A DNA stretch of 64,000 nt from Cololabis saira (Eukaryota; Chordata; Actinopteri; Beloniformes; Belonidae). The notes beneath the pieces are model-generated. The model ran no database searches, had not been told where the DNA came from, and saw only the letters and a list, made by a program, of their open reading frames with translations. The position numbers were made by a program, and so were the translations under genes. Location of the stretch: positions 8,806,843-8,870,842 of the forward strand of contig NC_084597.1 in the NCBI RefSeq assembly GCF_033807715.1, given 5' to 3'. Positions 1-11,979 of this stretch are shown here, piece by piece. The number at the start of each line of letters is the position of its first letter. The first letter of the stretch is position 1.

Positions 1-280
1 TGAATGATGTAATCTATTGACCATATGAGGGAGGGAAGGGGAGAGGGTGTGCTGTTGTTTTTTATTTTTATTATTATTATTATTATTATTTATTTATTTT
101 GGTTTAATTAATGTTATGAAAAGTAAAAAAAGGGGGGGAAATATTGATAATTATATTGTTATTGTAAATCTTATTTCTTTTTTTTTTAATGCCCTCAATA
201 AAGACATCTATACAAAAAAAATGAAAAATATTATTTTATTAAATGTTATTATAATATTATTATTAATTATTATTTCCAGT

Positions 281-379
281 GTGACCACACATCGCTTTGA
301 ACGAGCCAGAATCAGAAGCTTTGGCGAATTTCAACCCAATAAACAGACTGACTCTCCCCCACAAAAAAAAACGTTATAA
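281..379 (+). other. candidate terminal coding exon, gene unrecognised
   Basis: An AT-rich polypyrimidine stretch ends in TTATTTCCAG just before this segment. An open frame then runs for about 32 codons (VTTHRFERARIRSFGEFQPN...) to a TAA at 377-379. The base composition changes sharply from the AT-rich upstream sequence. I recognise no family. It could be the last exon of a gene lying to the left of the window, or chance. No upstream exon is visible. Confidence 0.25.
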
Positions 380-1149
380 ATAACAGCTAAATACATATCA
401 GATTCAGCATTCTTGATCAGGTTTGCTCCAGAGAGCTGCTTGTTTCTCATCAGCTGACCGCTCGGCTTACCTGTCACAAATGCTTCTCGCAGTTTCCTTC
501 TCCTCCCAGTACAGTTAAGGGTCAGATGTTTTTTCACTCTTCCCAGTAATAGTTAGTCCTGCCCTGGATTTTAATCAAATGCCTTTAAAAGAGGCAAATT
601 ATATATTTTGGGGGTAGAAATTTAGACATGTAACTTTGGTCTACATACTCCTTTCCTCCATGTTTTCCACGTCGCCACCCCTTACGTAATGACGACAACA
701 CTACATCCGTGACGTTTGGAGTCCCTGAATAGCTGTTGTAAAAAGAAACACACGATTGAGCATACACATTTTCATTCTTTTTTTAACCCAAATTTAGACC
801 CAATTAGATATTTAGTCGATATAATATGACAAACAATACGTTTTAAAGTAATAAATATAAGGCCTAGTGTTATTTCCTTTTAATTTCAGACACAGAGAAC
901 TGAGCACGTACTTCAACCATGGCTTATATGGAAAAAATGTCAAATGTTGTATTTTATAAAGTGGTATTGTTTAAAACAGACGCTAAACTAAACCGAGCTC
1001 GATCTAATCAAGTGTAACCTGACATGTGTAACACTATTCCCAAATACAACCAACATGAAATCTCCTTTTTCCGAGGCAAAGGGAACGCACCATGCTCAGA
1101 CGTCGCTGATTGGTGGAGCTGCACTAAGACCCGCTTCAACCAACACGCT

Positions 1150-1228
1150 CCGATACAAATGACTAGAATCAGGTGTTTGGATGCAGGGAAACATCTAAAA
1201 CATGCAGGACAGTGGCTCTAGGATAGAC
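1150..1228. mobile_element. hAT-like repeat remnant
   Basis: This stretch reads as the right part of a common teleost non-autonomous hAT-like repeat (CAGGTGT..., AACATGCAGGACAGTGGCTC). A related piece occurs around 23250-23420. No target duplication was found, so it is a truncated copy. Confidence 0.45.
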
Positions 1229-1262
1229 CACTGTTATATAAGTTTGCAGACTTGATCTTATA

Positions 1263-1931
1263 CAGTACTCGAGTTGAGGGGGGATGAGGGGGATGGCATC
1301 CCCCCCTGAAATAAAAACGGTCCAAATCATCCTCCCTGTAAAACTGCCATCCCCCCTTTTCCATCCCTTATGTCATTTCATCAATGAATGTGGTTTTACT
1401 GCTTTTTCAACATTTAGAGTCATCACCAGAAAAATAACACCAGAAAAATAACTTATTTGACCATTTTCACCTGTTTCAAGTAAATTTTCACTTGAAATAA
1501 GTAGAAAAATCTGCCAGTGGGACAATATTTATCTTCTTATTACAAGCAAATAAATCTTGTTTTAAATGTAATAAGATTTTTTTTAGTAAAATGAGACATT
1601 TTAACTAGAAATAAGACAAATATTCTTTTGAGTTTTTGCAGTGATCCATTTTACTTATCCTGTGAAGGACAGAGTCATATTGCTAAGTTCAGAAAACTGT
1701 TTTTTTATTGTTGTTTTTTATGTATTTGATGTAAGCCCAGTGGATATTTAAAGCTTACAGAAGGCTGCATTTAACTGCTGCTATGTCATTCCTGCAGTAT
1801 TTCTGCAGGTGTTTTGGTCAGTGCTATAATTTGTAATATATTATATTATTTGTAATCAGCACAAATTATCTGTCCCCATATGATAAAATCCACCATCCCC
1901 CCTGATTTTTTTTTTTACAACTCGAGTATTG
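1263..1931. mobile_element. non-autonomous hAT-like element, TSD ATCTTATA
   Basis: The left end is CAGTACTCGAGTTG and the right end is CAACTCGAGTATTG, an imperfect inverted pair. It is flanked by perfect 8-bp duplications ATCTTATA at 1255-1262 and 1932-1939. Runs of G and C (GGGGGG, CCCCCC) lie just inside each end. Positions 1428-1642 resemble half of the palindromic MITE also seen at 10540-10832, so a second element is nested in it. There is no coding capacity. Confidence 0.85.
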
Positions 1932-2142
1932 ATCTTATAATATGAAGGGTTTCCTTATATTTTTAAACATTACACAGGAAGTCACTGAAGACATTTCTGG
2001 GATCATGGCCATTCACCTGCAGTCCATAGTAATAGGACTGAAATTTTCATTCCTTTTTTTTTTTTTTTTTTTTTCAACACACACAAAACCCAGGAGACAC
2101 ATATGGATGTTCTTTGCAAAATACTAATTTTGGAGAAATGCT

Positions 2143-2731
2143 CAGAGGTGGAAAAAGTACTGAAAAATTGTAATGGAGTAAAAGTATCTTTACTTTGCTT
2201 AAATCCTACTCAAAGTAAAAGTAAAAGTACTCATCTAAAAATGTACTCGAGTAAAAGTACAAAAGTACTTCCTTTAAAAATATAATTTGAGTAAAAGTTA
2301 CTTTCAGTTATTTAATGCAAAAAAAGGATGAGTCACGAATCAAATCCAGCACAAGTTGTTTTAATTAACTTCGAGGCATATTAAAGTACACATCCACACT
2401 TAAAAAGTAAAAGCTCAGCTGAGCTCAGTAACATGATCCTTTTAGTAGTATTCAAGTATTCAAACACTAAAATAAAGTGCCCAATGCCTGCAGGATCCTG
2501 CTATTCACAATAAACCAAAATAAAATGCCCACAAGATTTTCACCATAAATGTTGTACTCAGTAACGTGAGGGGCTTCAAATGTAGCGAAGTAAAATACTT
2601 GGGTCAAAATGTACTCGAGTAAAAGTAAAAATTACATATTTCAAAAACTACTTAGAAAATTACAAATTACTCATAAAAAGTACTCGATTACAGTAACGTG
2701 AGTAAATGTAATTTGTTACTTTCCACCCCTG
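2143..2731. mobile_element. non-autonomous hAT-like element, TSD GAAATGCT
   Basis: Inverted ends CAGAGGTGGAAA and TTTCCACCCCTG are flanked by the perfect 8-bp duplication GAAATGCT (2135-2142 and 2732-2739). The interior is built from repeated AGTAAAAGTAC / TACTCGAG-like motifs. It has no transposase. An 8-bp duplication with CAG...CTG ends is typical of the hAT superfamily. Confidence 0.9.
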
Positions 2732-3022
2732 GAAATGCTTCAGCACTTCCTAAACCGGTAGATGTGTAAAGATTTGAGGGTGTGGGTGGGTTTTTATGGT
2801 CTCCGTAACAATTTTGCAGATATTTACACTTCTTGATTAAATCTTTATTGTCATTATTATATAACAACAAAATTAAAAGTGCCAACAGTCAGTGCTAAAA
2901 AATAAATAGATAAATACTATAGTATATAAAACATTCATAGGCTACACAACACAAAATAAAACAAATAATTGATTAAAACCAATAATTAAAAATAGCCTAC
3001 ACATGCACACAATCCATATCAG

Positions 3023-3728
3023 CAGAGGTGTCAAGTAACGAAGTACAAATACTTCGTTACCTTACTTAAGTAGAAATTTTGGTTATCTATACTTCACTGG
3101 AGTAATTATTTTTCAGACGACTTTTTACTTTTACTCCTTACATTTTCACGCAATTATCTGTACTTTTTACTCCTTACATTTTAAAACAGCCTCGTTACTC
3201 TATTTCATTTCGGCCTTTAAAATAAAAACTATCCAGTTAAATTGCTCCATCCGGATAGAGTGAATTTGGTTGTGGTTGTTTCAGATGTTCTTGTCCAGTT
3301 TTGTTCTTACATCCGTTCCCTCAGATTCCTGCAACTAAACTTGGATGTACATTCCAATAAAGGTTAGGATAAATGATAACATGCCTCTGAAGTTTGACTT
3401 TTTGCACCATTACAATACTTATAGGCAACTAGTCATCATATCTCCTGCTCTCTGAAACACATGTTAATGCTCAATAGTACACATATATGGTTCTTTAATA
3501 TATTTGCATTATACTAAGATGCATTCATTTTCAATGGCTTTTGTCCTTAATGGCTTTTCCCCCCCTTATATTACTTTTACACTTTAAGTAGTTTTGAAAC
3601 CAGTACTTTTATACTTTTACTTGAGTAAAAAACTTGAGTTGATACTTCAACTTCTACAGGAGTATTTTTAAACTCTAGTATCTATACTTCTACCTGAGTA
3701 ATAAATGTGAATACTTTTGACACCTCTG
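3023..3728. mobile_element. non-autonomous hAT-like element (family A, copy 1), TSD CATATCAG
   Basis: The ends are CAGAGGTGTCAA and TTGACACCTCTG, with the perfect duplication CATATCAG at 3015-3022 and 3729-3736. The interior is rich in TACTTTTACTC motifs. Two more copies of the family lie at 9253-9934 (complete) and 13738-14297 (right end lost). Confidence 0.92.
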
Positions 3729-3836
3729 CATATCAGTTACAGTGTTTTTTTGAGTACATTGAGTTTTGTTACAGCTGTAGGATAAAAACTATGTCTGAAT
3801 CAGGTTGTTCTTGTTTTTATTGCTCTGTACCGTGTA

Positions 3837-4580
3837 CCTGAGAGAGTCCAGGGTGAGAAATGTGCTTTGTGATCTGTTGGGCCTTTTTAATACAGTGGTT
3901 GCTGTATAAGTCCTTCAGTGAGGGGAAGTGACGCTTTGTAGAGCCTTCCTTTGAGCCACACACAGATGCAGGACGTCAGTATGCTCTCTATGGAGCACTT
4001 GGAGAATGACACCAGCAGTTTTTCCTTGATATTGTACTTCCCGAGGACCATCAGCTCTTTGCTGGGCCTTTTTTTGTCAGCCCAAAGGTATTTAGTTTCC
4101 ATGTGAGGCCCTGCTCAATATGGACCCCCAGGAAACAGAAATCAGCTACCCTCTCCACCAAATCTTCCCCCAATGGTTAGTGTTATAAGGTCCATTGTTT
4201 TCTTTCTCTAGTCTATTATGAGCTCTTTAGTCTTTGTTTCCCAACCCTCACTCTCTGGTGTCGACCAGTCAGGAAATCTGGGAGACCCAGGTTCCTTACT
4301 TAACCAGTGCGGAGGGAGGATGGTATTAAAAGCAGAGCTGTAGTCCACGAATAGCATCCTGACATCCGTGAGTGCCACTGGCTCCTCTGCCAGTGAGGCG
4401 TTGCCTCTGCAGCTGCTGCAAGGTCGGCCCTGTAGCTGGTGAGATGCTAGATTCCCTGCCTGCTGGTATTGCTGTCAAGATAGCCCTCCATCCTCCTCCT
4501 GGAGTCAGATTTGCCCTCTCTGATGCCTGATGCCTTTTTTCCCCCAGTTTTCTAAATCCTGGTGAGACATAATCACTATG
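3837..4580 (-). mobile_element. degenerate jockey/CR1-like LINE reverse transcriptase fragment
   Basis: Read on the minus strand, the segment around 4319-4365 encodes FVDYSSAFNTI. This is reverse transcriptase motif A, with its catalytic aspartate. The stretch around 3965-4030 encodes CSIESILTSCICVW, which matches the region after the RT domain in many fish LINEs. Frameshifts and deletions separate the pieces. It is a dead copy. Confidence 0.7.
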
Positions 4581-4599
4581 CATAAACACATTAAAGGCT

Positions 4600-5230
4600 C
4601 AAGCTTATTTTCCAAATTAAAACTTAGATACAAGCTACACACCAACATTTAAGTTTTGGTTTCTGGCATTCAGCATCAGTCAGCAGCTGGACAATGACTT
4701 TCAAACAACTGAAATGAATGTCCCTAAAATTAAGACTCAGACGAGACTTAAAGAATACATTATTTTGTAATAATAAAATGTATAATAATGAGATGTATAT
4801 ATGATCATATATAATAATCAGGAGTTTCTCAATTCCCATATTATTGGTGCAAACTGGGTTTTATTAGAATACTGAAGACTCTGGCTGCAGCCTCTAAAGA
4901 ATATTGTGTCCTCAGAAATATATGATCACAACAAAGACAGCATTTCCCAAGAAACTGGTTTCCCAGATTTTGAACTTGGATATATAAAAAGTCCCTCTAG
5001 AGAATTATTTTAAACCATAATGTGCAGGTAATGTCCTGTTAAAAGTACTTTTATAGGCTACTGTAAAATAAACCGTCAAAAAAATGTTTCAGATATTCAG
5101 TTTCTTTGCTTCCTGTTAGACTTGCACTTTTGTCTGCTTCTAAACTTTTGAACAGAGGAGTATTTAAACTCTCTTAAGTAACTGAAACCTCTATTTTTCT
5201 TTTGGAGGTGGACATAAAAGTATGACTGCT
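4600..5230. other. intergenic, nothing recognised
   Basis: AT-rich sequence with no splice-supported exon, repeat terminus or conserved reading frame that I could recognise. The far right end approaches the C18orf32-like 3-prime UTR. Confidence 0.5.
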
Positions 5231-5241
5231 TTCTAATAAGC

Positions 5242-5247
5242 TTTATT
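5242..5247 (-). terminator. candidate poly(A) signal of the C18orf32-like gene
   Basis: AATAAA on the minus strand, about 460 nt past the stop codon at 5707. It is the nearest canonical signal seen on that strand and implies a 3-prime UTR of about half a kilobase. Confidence 0.45.
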
Positions 5248-5706
5248 TTCAAAATGATGATCACTCAAGCATAATATTCTCTTTCGATAGATTTGATACT
5301 TCACGTAAAAATCTGCAGCAATCCCCCATCTTCAGCAAGCTTTAATGAAATATTGTGTTACCGACCAAAAAATATTGTCTTAAGTAGCACAAAATACAAA
5401 GGTTACATTTTAAAGTGCTTGTTTGTAAAGAAGCAATAAATAAGCATTTCTACGCTTGAGAATTTTCTTTAATGTGCCATCAAACTGCAAGTTTGACACA
5501 AAAAATAGATTTAATAGAGATAGAGATTCATTATTAAATGCGGTAAATACATTGATTAGCAAAACTGTACCAACAATATGCATGAAAAAGGAAACAAGTT
5601 TTTAACAACAGAATAAAATTAAAAAAGAAAAAACACTCCATTTGACAAAGGCTGATAAGTTAATTAATGTTATCTACATTTTGTGAATGGAATACATTTA
5701 AAGATG

Positions 5707-6482
<776 letters not shown>

Positions 6483-6613
6483 CTACCAGGAAAAAAGGCT
6501 GAGAATGAAGGAGAAAAGACATTATGAAAAGGCAATAATGTCAAGTTTTCAGTAATCAATCATATATTACGTTATTGCATTGCTTACATTAACATAACTA
6601 AGAATGGCAACCA

Positions 6614-6725
6614 AGATGAACCACCTTAGGCCCTTGAGCAAGGCCTTAATCCTAATTGCTCTATGGTGGGTCTCAGATGTAAATCGCTTTGGATAAAAGC
6701 GACTGCTAAAATGACAGTAGTAGTA
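6614..6725 (+). mobile_element. SINE 3-prime fragment (teleost GTCGCTTTGGATAAAAGCG type)
   Basis: It contains CCCTTGAGCAAGGCCTTAA and then AATCGCTTTGGATAAAAGCG followed by ACTGCTAAAATGACAGTAG. This is the conserved 3-prime region of a widespread fish SINE, followed by a short (TAG)n tail. The tRNA-like head is missing. It lies in the 5-prime UTR intron of the C18orf32-like gene. Confidence 0.75.
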
Positions 6726-7058
6726 GTAATTAGTGCATTTCAATAAATAGGTTAAAGAAGTCTAGAATTTTGCAAAGACTTTATTTTCACCCAACACTGG
6801 CTAATTACCCTTGGGTTTTTTTCTGACCCAAATGTTATTGAGTTTGTAGCTTTCAAAGTCACAGAAAAAGCATCCATGCACTCCCAATCAAGTCTACAAT
6901 ATGGGAGAGTCAGAGGTGGGGCAATTAATGCGTATGGATTTTGTTACGTTGTTTTTTTTTGTTTTTTTTTTTAATTTGAAAAAAAAATTTTAATTTAATT
7001 TAAATTTCCTTTGGCAGTTAAAATCAATTTCTCAGTGTATTTTATACAACATTAATGT

Positions 7059-7147
7059 CAGGCTTTGCTTCGAGGCATGAAATTACACAAGGCTGATCTT
7101 TCAAAATAACACGGATTCTGCAAAAACTACACAACACTCACCTCATA
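7059..7147 (-). repeat. partial copy of a BRIX1 intron/exon edge
   Basis: The segment from CAGGCTTTGCTTCGAGGCAT to AACACTCACCTCAT matches the two sides of BRIX1 intron 3 (29160-29232 and 29914-29940), including the donor CTCACCTCAT on the plus strand. In BRIX1 a transposon (29233-29913) splits this sequence, and here it does not. The rest of BRIX1 is not present. It is a short duplicated fragment or an unrecognised low-copy repeat. Confidence 0.6.
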
Positions 7148-7639
7148 TTTCTCAATTTCTCTATAGTGTAGGCAATAATTTAATCCATGTTTGAATAATT
7201 TTAAGTATTGTGGTGTTTGATTCGGGCTTCAACTAATGTTATAAAAGGCCCAAAAGCACATGTAAATGGTCCTTATTGGCATGTTAACAAATTGAGTGCT
7301 TCAGGAATCACAAACTGTATCTAAAAGGCTTCCAAACTTTCCATTTTCTATACCCGTGTAATCCTGTACAGGCATTGCAGGGCTACACCTTGGACACGTC
7401 GCCAGTCTATCTATCACAGGTGATGTTGGATACCACAGATTTCTTTTCCGATCCGATATTGAGTAAAACTCAGGCTGGTATCTGTGATACCGATTCAATA
7501 CTGATACATTGTGCAAATACACTTAATGTGCCCAGTAAGTCTAAATAAATTGGTGTATTTTAGACAGCTTAAGAATACAAGACATCCGTTATTTAGCTAT
7601 TTATCTTACATCATACTTTTGTCGATTAGAAGAAAGACA

Positions 7640-9005
7640 GGAAAGAAGTTTAATGAAAACACTGGTGATTAATGATCAAACTGTCACAGATCCAACTATG
7701 ATTGCCAGAGAAATAGTTTCCTTCTACAGTAAGTTATATTCCTCATCTTTCTCTAGAGATGATGCTGACAACTTTTTTAACTATATCAAAGATCTTATTC
7801 CAACTATAGAAAAAGAGTTTGCAGATTTATGTGATGCCAATATTTCTTGTGTTGAACTTGACAGTGCCGTTACCAGTTTGTCAATGGACAAATCCCCAGG
7901 GAGTGATGGTCTTACTGCAAGTTTTTATAAACTTTTCTGGGATTTATTAAAAGAACCATTCTCTCTTATGTTAAAAGAAGCAACTGGCAATATCATATTT
8001 CCCTCTAGTATGAAACAAGGAATAATAACTCTGATTCCAAAACCGGATAAAAACCCAAAATGTTAGAAAGTCTTAAGAGACCGATCACCGTATTGAACAA
8101 TGACTACAAAATTGTAACCCTCATTTATGCTAGAAGATTAAAAGATTAAAAAGCACTTGCACAGAATCATAAGTGACTCCCAATCTGGCTTTATGAGGGG
8201 TAGATCTATTCACAACAATATTCGCTTAATCCTCGATCTTCTAGACTATAATAATTTAATAAAAGATGATGGTTTTATTTTGTTTCTGATTTTTATAAAG
8301 CGCTTGAATCAATTGAGCACCCATTCATTTTTCAGTGTTTAAAATTAATTTGATTTGGTGATAAATTCATAAATATTCCTATATTCCTAAATATTTCCTC
8401 CCCGCTGCCATCAGACTCTATAACCTGGCCGATCACTGTAGCTAACGGACAATAATATCATGTAATAATAACGCAACAATATGACTCTGTGCAATAATCA
8501 TATGTGCAATATCCATGCAACATCTGTCTACCTCACACTCTGTTTACCTGCTTTTTTGCACTGTTTTTCTTCCTTTGCACTATTTTCTTCTTTTATCTTA
8601 TTTTTTTTTATCTTTATATCTCGACTACAATATGTATATTGTGTATTGTGTATATACTGCCCATACCGTCCATATTTTTTAATTATATATATCTTTTACT
8701 TTTTAAATTTTTACCCCCCTTCCCCGCATCCATGTGTGTGTGTGTTTATGTGTGTATATGTTAAGTGTACTGCTGCCAACACAGGAGTTTCCCCCATGGA
8801 GGGAATGATAAAGGTTATCTTATCTCTTATCTTATTATATCCTCGAATCCCTTTATGAAAATTCAAATAGCTGTATATCTTTACCAGAAGGCACATCACC
8901 TCGATTTACAATTAAACGAGGAGTAAAACAAGGCTGTCCTATTTCTTCAAAATAGCTACAGAAATGCTTTCTATCCTTATCAAAAATTCATTGATGACTG
9001 TGTCA
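7640..9005 (+). mobile_element. L1-like LINE reverse transcriptase fragment, interrupted
   Basis: An open stretch at 7653-8063 encodes the start of an RT domain with KSPGSDGLTASFYKLFW and GIITLIPKPDKN. After a short frameshifted gap, 8157-8300 continues with SDSQSGFMRGRSIHNNIRLI. After a 0.45-kb foreign insert, 8880-8990 continues with SPRFTIKRGVKQGCPIS. The motif order is that of fish L1 ORF2. Stops and shifts make it inactive. It sits in the 5-prime intron of the C18orf32-like gene. Confidence 0.85.
8390..8850 (+). mobile_element. LINE 3-prime end inserted into the L1 fragment
   Basis: This block splits the L1 reading frame at 8383 and 8850. It starts with CCCGCTGCCATCAGACTCTA, a sequence common at the end of fish CR1/Rex-type LINEs. 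It ends in GGGAATGATAAAGGTTATCT and a short (ATCTT)n tail. The tail and lack of inverted ends indicate target-primed insertion of a 5-prime truncated element. I could not settle its target duplication. Confidence 0.6.
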
Positions 9006-9029
9006 TCAGTCATGAAGGCCAGAGAGCCA

Positions 9030-9995
9030 CATAAGTGAAAATGTAAATGTTTTACTTCAAGACAATCAATGTGTATATATACTGAAAATATTTAAAATAA
9101 ATACATGTACTTAAATTCAGTTTTGTGTTTTCATTTAGGCTCCATTATAGGAATTTCATATATAGGAAGGTCCACAGCATTTCAGTATCAACAAAGGTAG
9201 CAGCACATAATTGTAGTTTGTAAGTAGCTGACAGGTAGTTATTTTACATTTCCAGAGGTGTCAAGTAACAAAGTACAAATACTTTGTTACCTTACTTAAG
9301 TAGAAATTTTGGTTATCTATACTTCACTGGAGTAATTATTTTTCAGATGACTTTTTACTTTTACTCCTTACATTTTCACGCAATTATCTGTACTTTTTAC
9401 TCCTTACATTTTAAAAACAGCATTTCATTTCGGCCTTTAAAAAAAACTATCCAGTTAAATTGCGCCATCCCAATAGAGTGAATTTGGTTGTGGTTGTTTC
9501 AGATGTTCTTGTCCAGTTTTGTTCTTACATCCGTTCCCTCAGATTCCTGCAACTAAACTTGGATGTACATTCCAATAAAGGTTAGGATAAATGATAACAT
9601 GCCTCTGAAGTTTGACTTTTTGCACCATTACAATACTTATAGGCAACTAGTCATCATATCTTCTGCTCTCTGAAACACATGTCAATGCTCAATAGTACAC
9701 ATATATTCTTTAATATATTTGCATTATACTAAGATGCATTCATTATCAATGGCTTTTTTCCCCCTTACATTACTTTTACTTTTACACTTTAAGTAGTTTA
9801 AAAACCAGTACTTTTATACTTTTACTGCAAGTAAAAAACTTGAGTTGATACTTCAACTTCTACAGGAGTATTTTTAAACTCTAGTATCTATACTTCTACC
9901 CGAGTAATGAATGTGAATACTTTTGACAGCTCTGTACATTTCTTGTAAACCTGTCTTAAAATGGAAGATAGTGGACCTCGGTTGGGCTGGTGGGA
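9030..9995 (+). repeat. duplicated segment, copy 1
   Basis: The flanks of the hAT copy at 9253-9934 match the flanks of the copy at 13738. Left, AATGTAAATGTTTTACTTCA and ACAATCAATGTG. Right, CTGTCTTAAAATGGAAGATA and GACCTCGGTTGGGCTGGTGG. A block of roughly 0.9 kb carrying the hAT element was therefore duplicated about 4.5 kb apart. Confidence 0.7.
9253..9934. mobile_element. non-autonomous hAT-like element (family A, copy 2), TSD TACATTTC
   Basis: Same family as 3023-3728. The ends CAGAGGTGTCAA and TTGACAGCTCTG are flanked by perfect TACATTTC at 9245-9252 and 9935-9942. Part of the coding-looking stretch at 9284-9481 belongs to this element and is not a gene. Confidence 0.92.
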
Positions 9996-10358
9996 CAGCC
10001 GCAGAAAATGTTCCCTTATTTTTAAATCCAAAACTTGACAGGTATGGAAATGGATCTTAAAAAACATTGTTGTTTTTATACAGGACCTGGTATGAGTTGA
10101 CCTCAATGCAGACAACAGTGGAGCTTTTAGCCTCCTGACAAGACCAGCGTCAATTACTTTTACAGGTTCAACTAAAACCTAATACACAAGAGGGCTGGAT
10201 TAAATGTAGCTCCATCACTTTTCCAGTCAGCCAAACTAATTATAGTGTTGATAGTTAAATTGAAGAAGAACTGGTATCAAAAAAATAAAACACACGCACT
10301 CAAAAAATTGCATGTGCTGACGTCTGCTCATTTAAACCGTAAAAGAAGAGACTCCCTT

Positions 10359-10991
10359 CAGGGGCGTCAATTGGGTATGGCAAGGTACGGCAGCCGCCAC
10401 ACCTTGGCTTCAAGGGAAGATGTAAATGTTTGTTTTTTTAAATACATTTAGGGAATTACTCTGTGTCTCTTTGTATTGATTATTCTATTACTTAATGCAT
10501 ATAATAACTACAAATGCATTTAAGACAAGACTCAAAAACAACCATTTTCACCTGTTTCAAGTAGATTTTCACTTAAAATAAGTAGAAAAATCTGCCAGTG
10601 GAACAAGATTGTTTTTGCTTGTAATGAGAAGATAAATCTTGTCCCACTGGCAGATTTTTCTACTTATTTCAAGTGAAAATTTACTTGAAACAGGTGAAAA
10701 TGGTCAAATAACAAGTTATTTTTCTGGTGATGAATCTTGTTTTAAGTGTAATGAGATTTTCTGACTAAAAATGAGACATTTTAACTAGAAATAAGACAAA
10801 TATTCTTGGTAAGATTTTGAGTTTTTGCAGTGAGCGAGAGCATTTGAAAAAGTTCCAATTTTCTTGACCACACATATAAGCTACATAAACTTCTGTGATG
10901 AGTATTTGCTGGACGTGTTGATTGATACTCTAGTTAAATTCTGTGATCGTAACCTTGCCATACCTTAGCTTCCACTGAATTGACGCCACTG
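10359..10991. mobile_element. non-autonomous hAT-like element, TSD ACTCCCTT
   Basis: The ends CAGGGGCGTCAATT and AATTGACGCCACTG are flanked by perfect ACTCCCTT at 10351-10358 and 10992-10999. A second, palindromic MITE (about 10540-10832, ending GAGTTTTTGCAGTG) is nested in it. That MITE has long complementary arms around ATCTGCCAGTGG / CCACTGGCAGAT. The same MITE occurs at 1428-1642. A truncated left end of this outer family may be at 40582. Confidence 0.88.
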
Positions 10992-11212
10992 ACTCCCTTT
11001 AATAGGGTTAATTTTGGTCCTTTTTTAATCATTGATCCCCTTGTTGCTGCACCTGAACTCCTACGTGTTTGTCCTATTCGTCATTAATTAACCCATCAAC
11101 TCATTTAAAAACCACACAGTTAGGTAACAGCGTCACCTCATCGCTCGGGGGTCGATGTATTTGAACAACCTGACGATTAAATCTGCTCGCCAGGAGACCT
11201 AAACACACTTAC

Positions 11213-11360
11213 CTCTCTGTATATATGTGTATTAGATGCCTAAAACAGCGGCGTTGTCGAGCTTTCCCTGTACTTGGAGACTCCGAGGGAACTCTCTGGA
11301 AGGTTTGTTGTCACGGCGACGCAGCTTCCGCAGAGGAAGAAGGCGAGCGGAAGTGGCGTT
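11213..11360 (-). promoter_or_regulatory. C18orf32: probable promoter and untranslated first exon of the C18orf32-like gene
   Basis: This GC- and CpG-richer patch holds an ETS-type site CGGAAGTGG at 11348-11356. On the minus strand an exon would end at 11213 with the strong donor GAGAG/GTAAGT. That pairs with the orphan acceptor at 6483 just upstream of the C18orf32-like start codon. The first exon and promoter are inferred from these two sites. The implied first intron is about 4.7 kb. The patch shares about 46 nt of similarity with the RAD1 promoter candidate at 15158-15200. Confidence 0.55.
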
Positions 11361-11428
11361 CTTCTTCTTCTTTGTGTTTTTTGGCGGATTGCAATACCAA
11401 CTGTAAGGTGCATACCGCCACCTACTGA
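11360..11428 (-). repeat. GAAGAA-tailed short teleost repeat, copy 1
   Basis: On the minus strand this reads CAGTAGGTGGCGGTATGCAC, then CCGCCAAAAAACACAAAGAAG with a GAAGAAGAAG tail. This is a very common short repeat of fish genomes. A second copy abuts the DNAJC21 promoter at 38835-38917. Confidence 0.6.
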
Positions 11429-11979
11429 ACCGGAGTATGTAGGACAGGATCTAGTTGACTATAGCTTTACATTAGATAATCTAATATAATAATAATAATG
11501 AAAGGAGTAAAAAAAACTCTAATAATAATAATTAAAAAAAAAAGAGAATAAATAAATAAAATAAAACAAATAAACCGCTATATACTCACTGTAGGAACAA
11601 AAAAGGCCGCTGAGGCCGCTTGCTGACGCGTCACTCAAAAAAAGGGAAAAATAAAAGTCAGTTGAATTGGTTCTTAAACTGATCCAGGTTTATTGTAACA
11701 AAAATATCACTTGACAGCAATCGATTATTATAGTGCAAAAATAAAATAACAAACAATGAATATTTGCGTGGCTGAAGCAAAGCAAAAACGGTGACGGTCA
11801 ACAAAAAATATATCAGCCTAATATGATCGCTTTCGTTTGTCTTCCATCCGCCACCACACAATCAAACCAACCAACCAACAAATTAAAGCCACACCTATAA
11901 GCCCCAACGTGATGACGTAACACAAGTATAATTTCAATTTATCCATAACTTAAACTTAAAGTACCATTATAATTAAGCA

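Noticed and set aside
7653..8066. host gene of 137 codons
   Set aside because: Contains L1 RT motifs (KSPGSDGL, ITLIPKP). It is a LINE fragment.
11225..11489. small protein genes on the plus strand
   Set aside because: The frames overlap the probable untranslated exon of C18orf32 on the other strand and a GAAGAA-tailed repeat. There is no family match.
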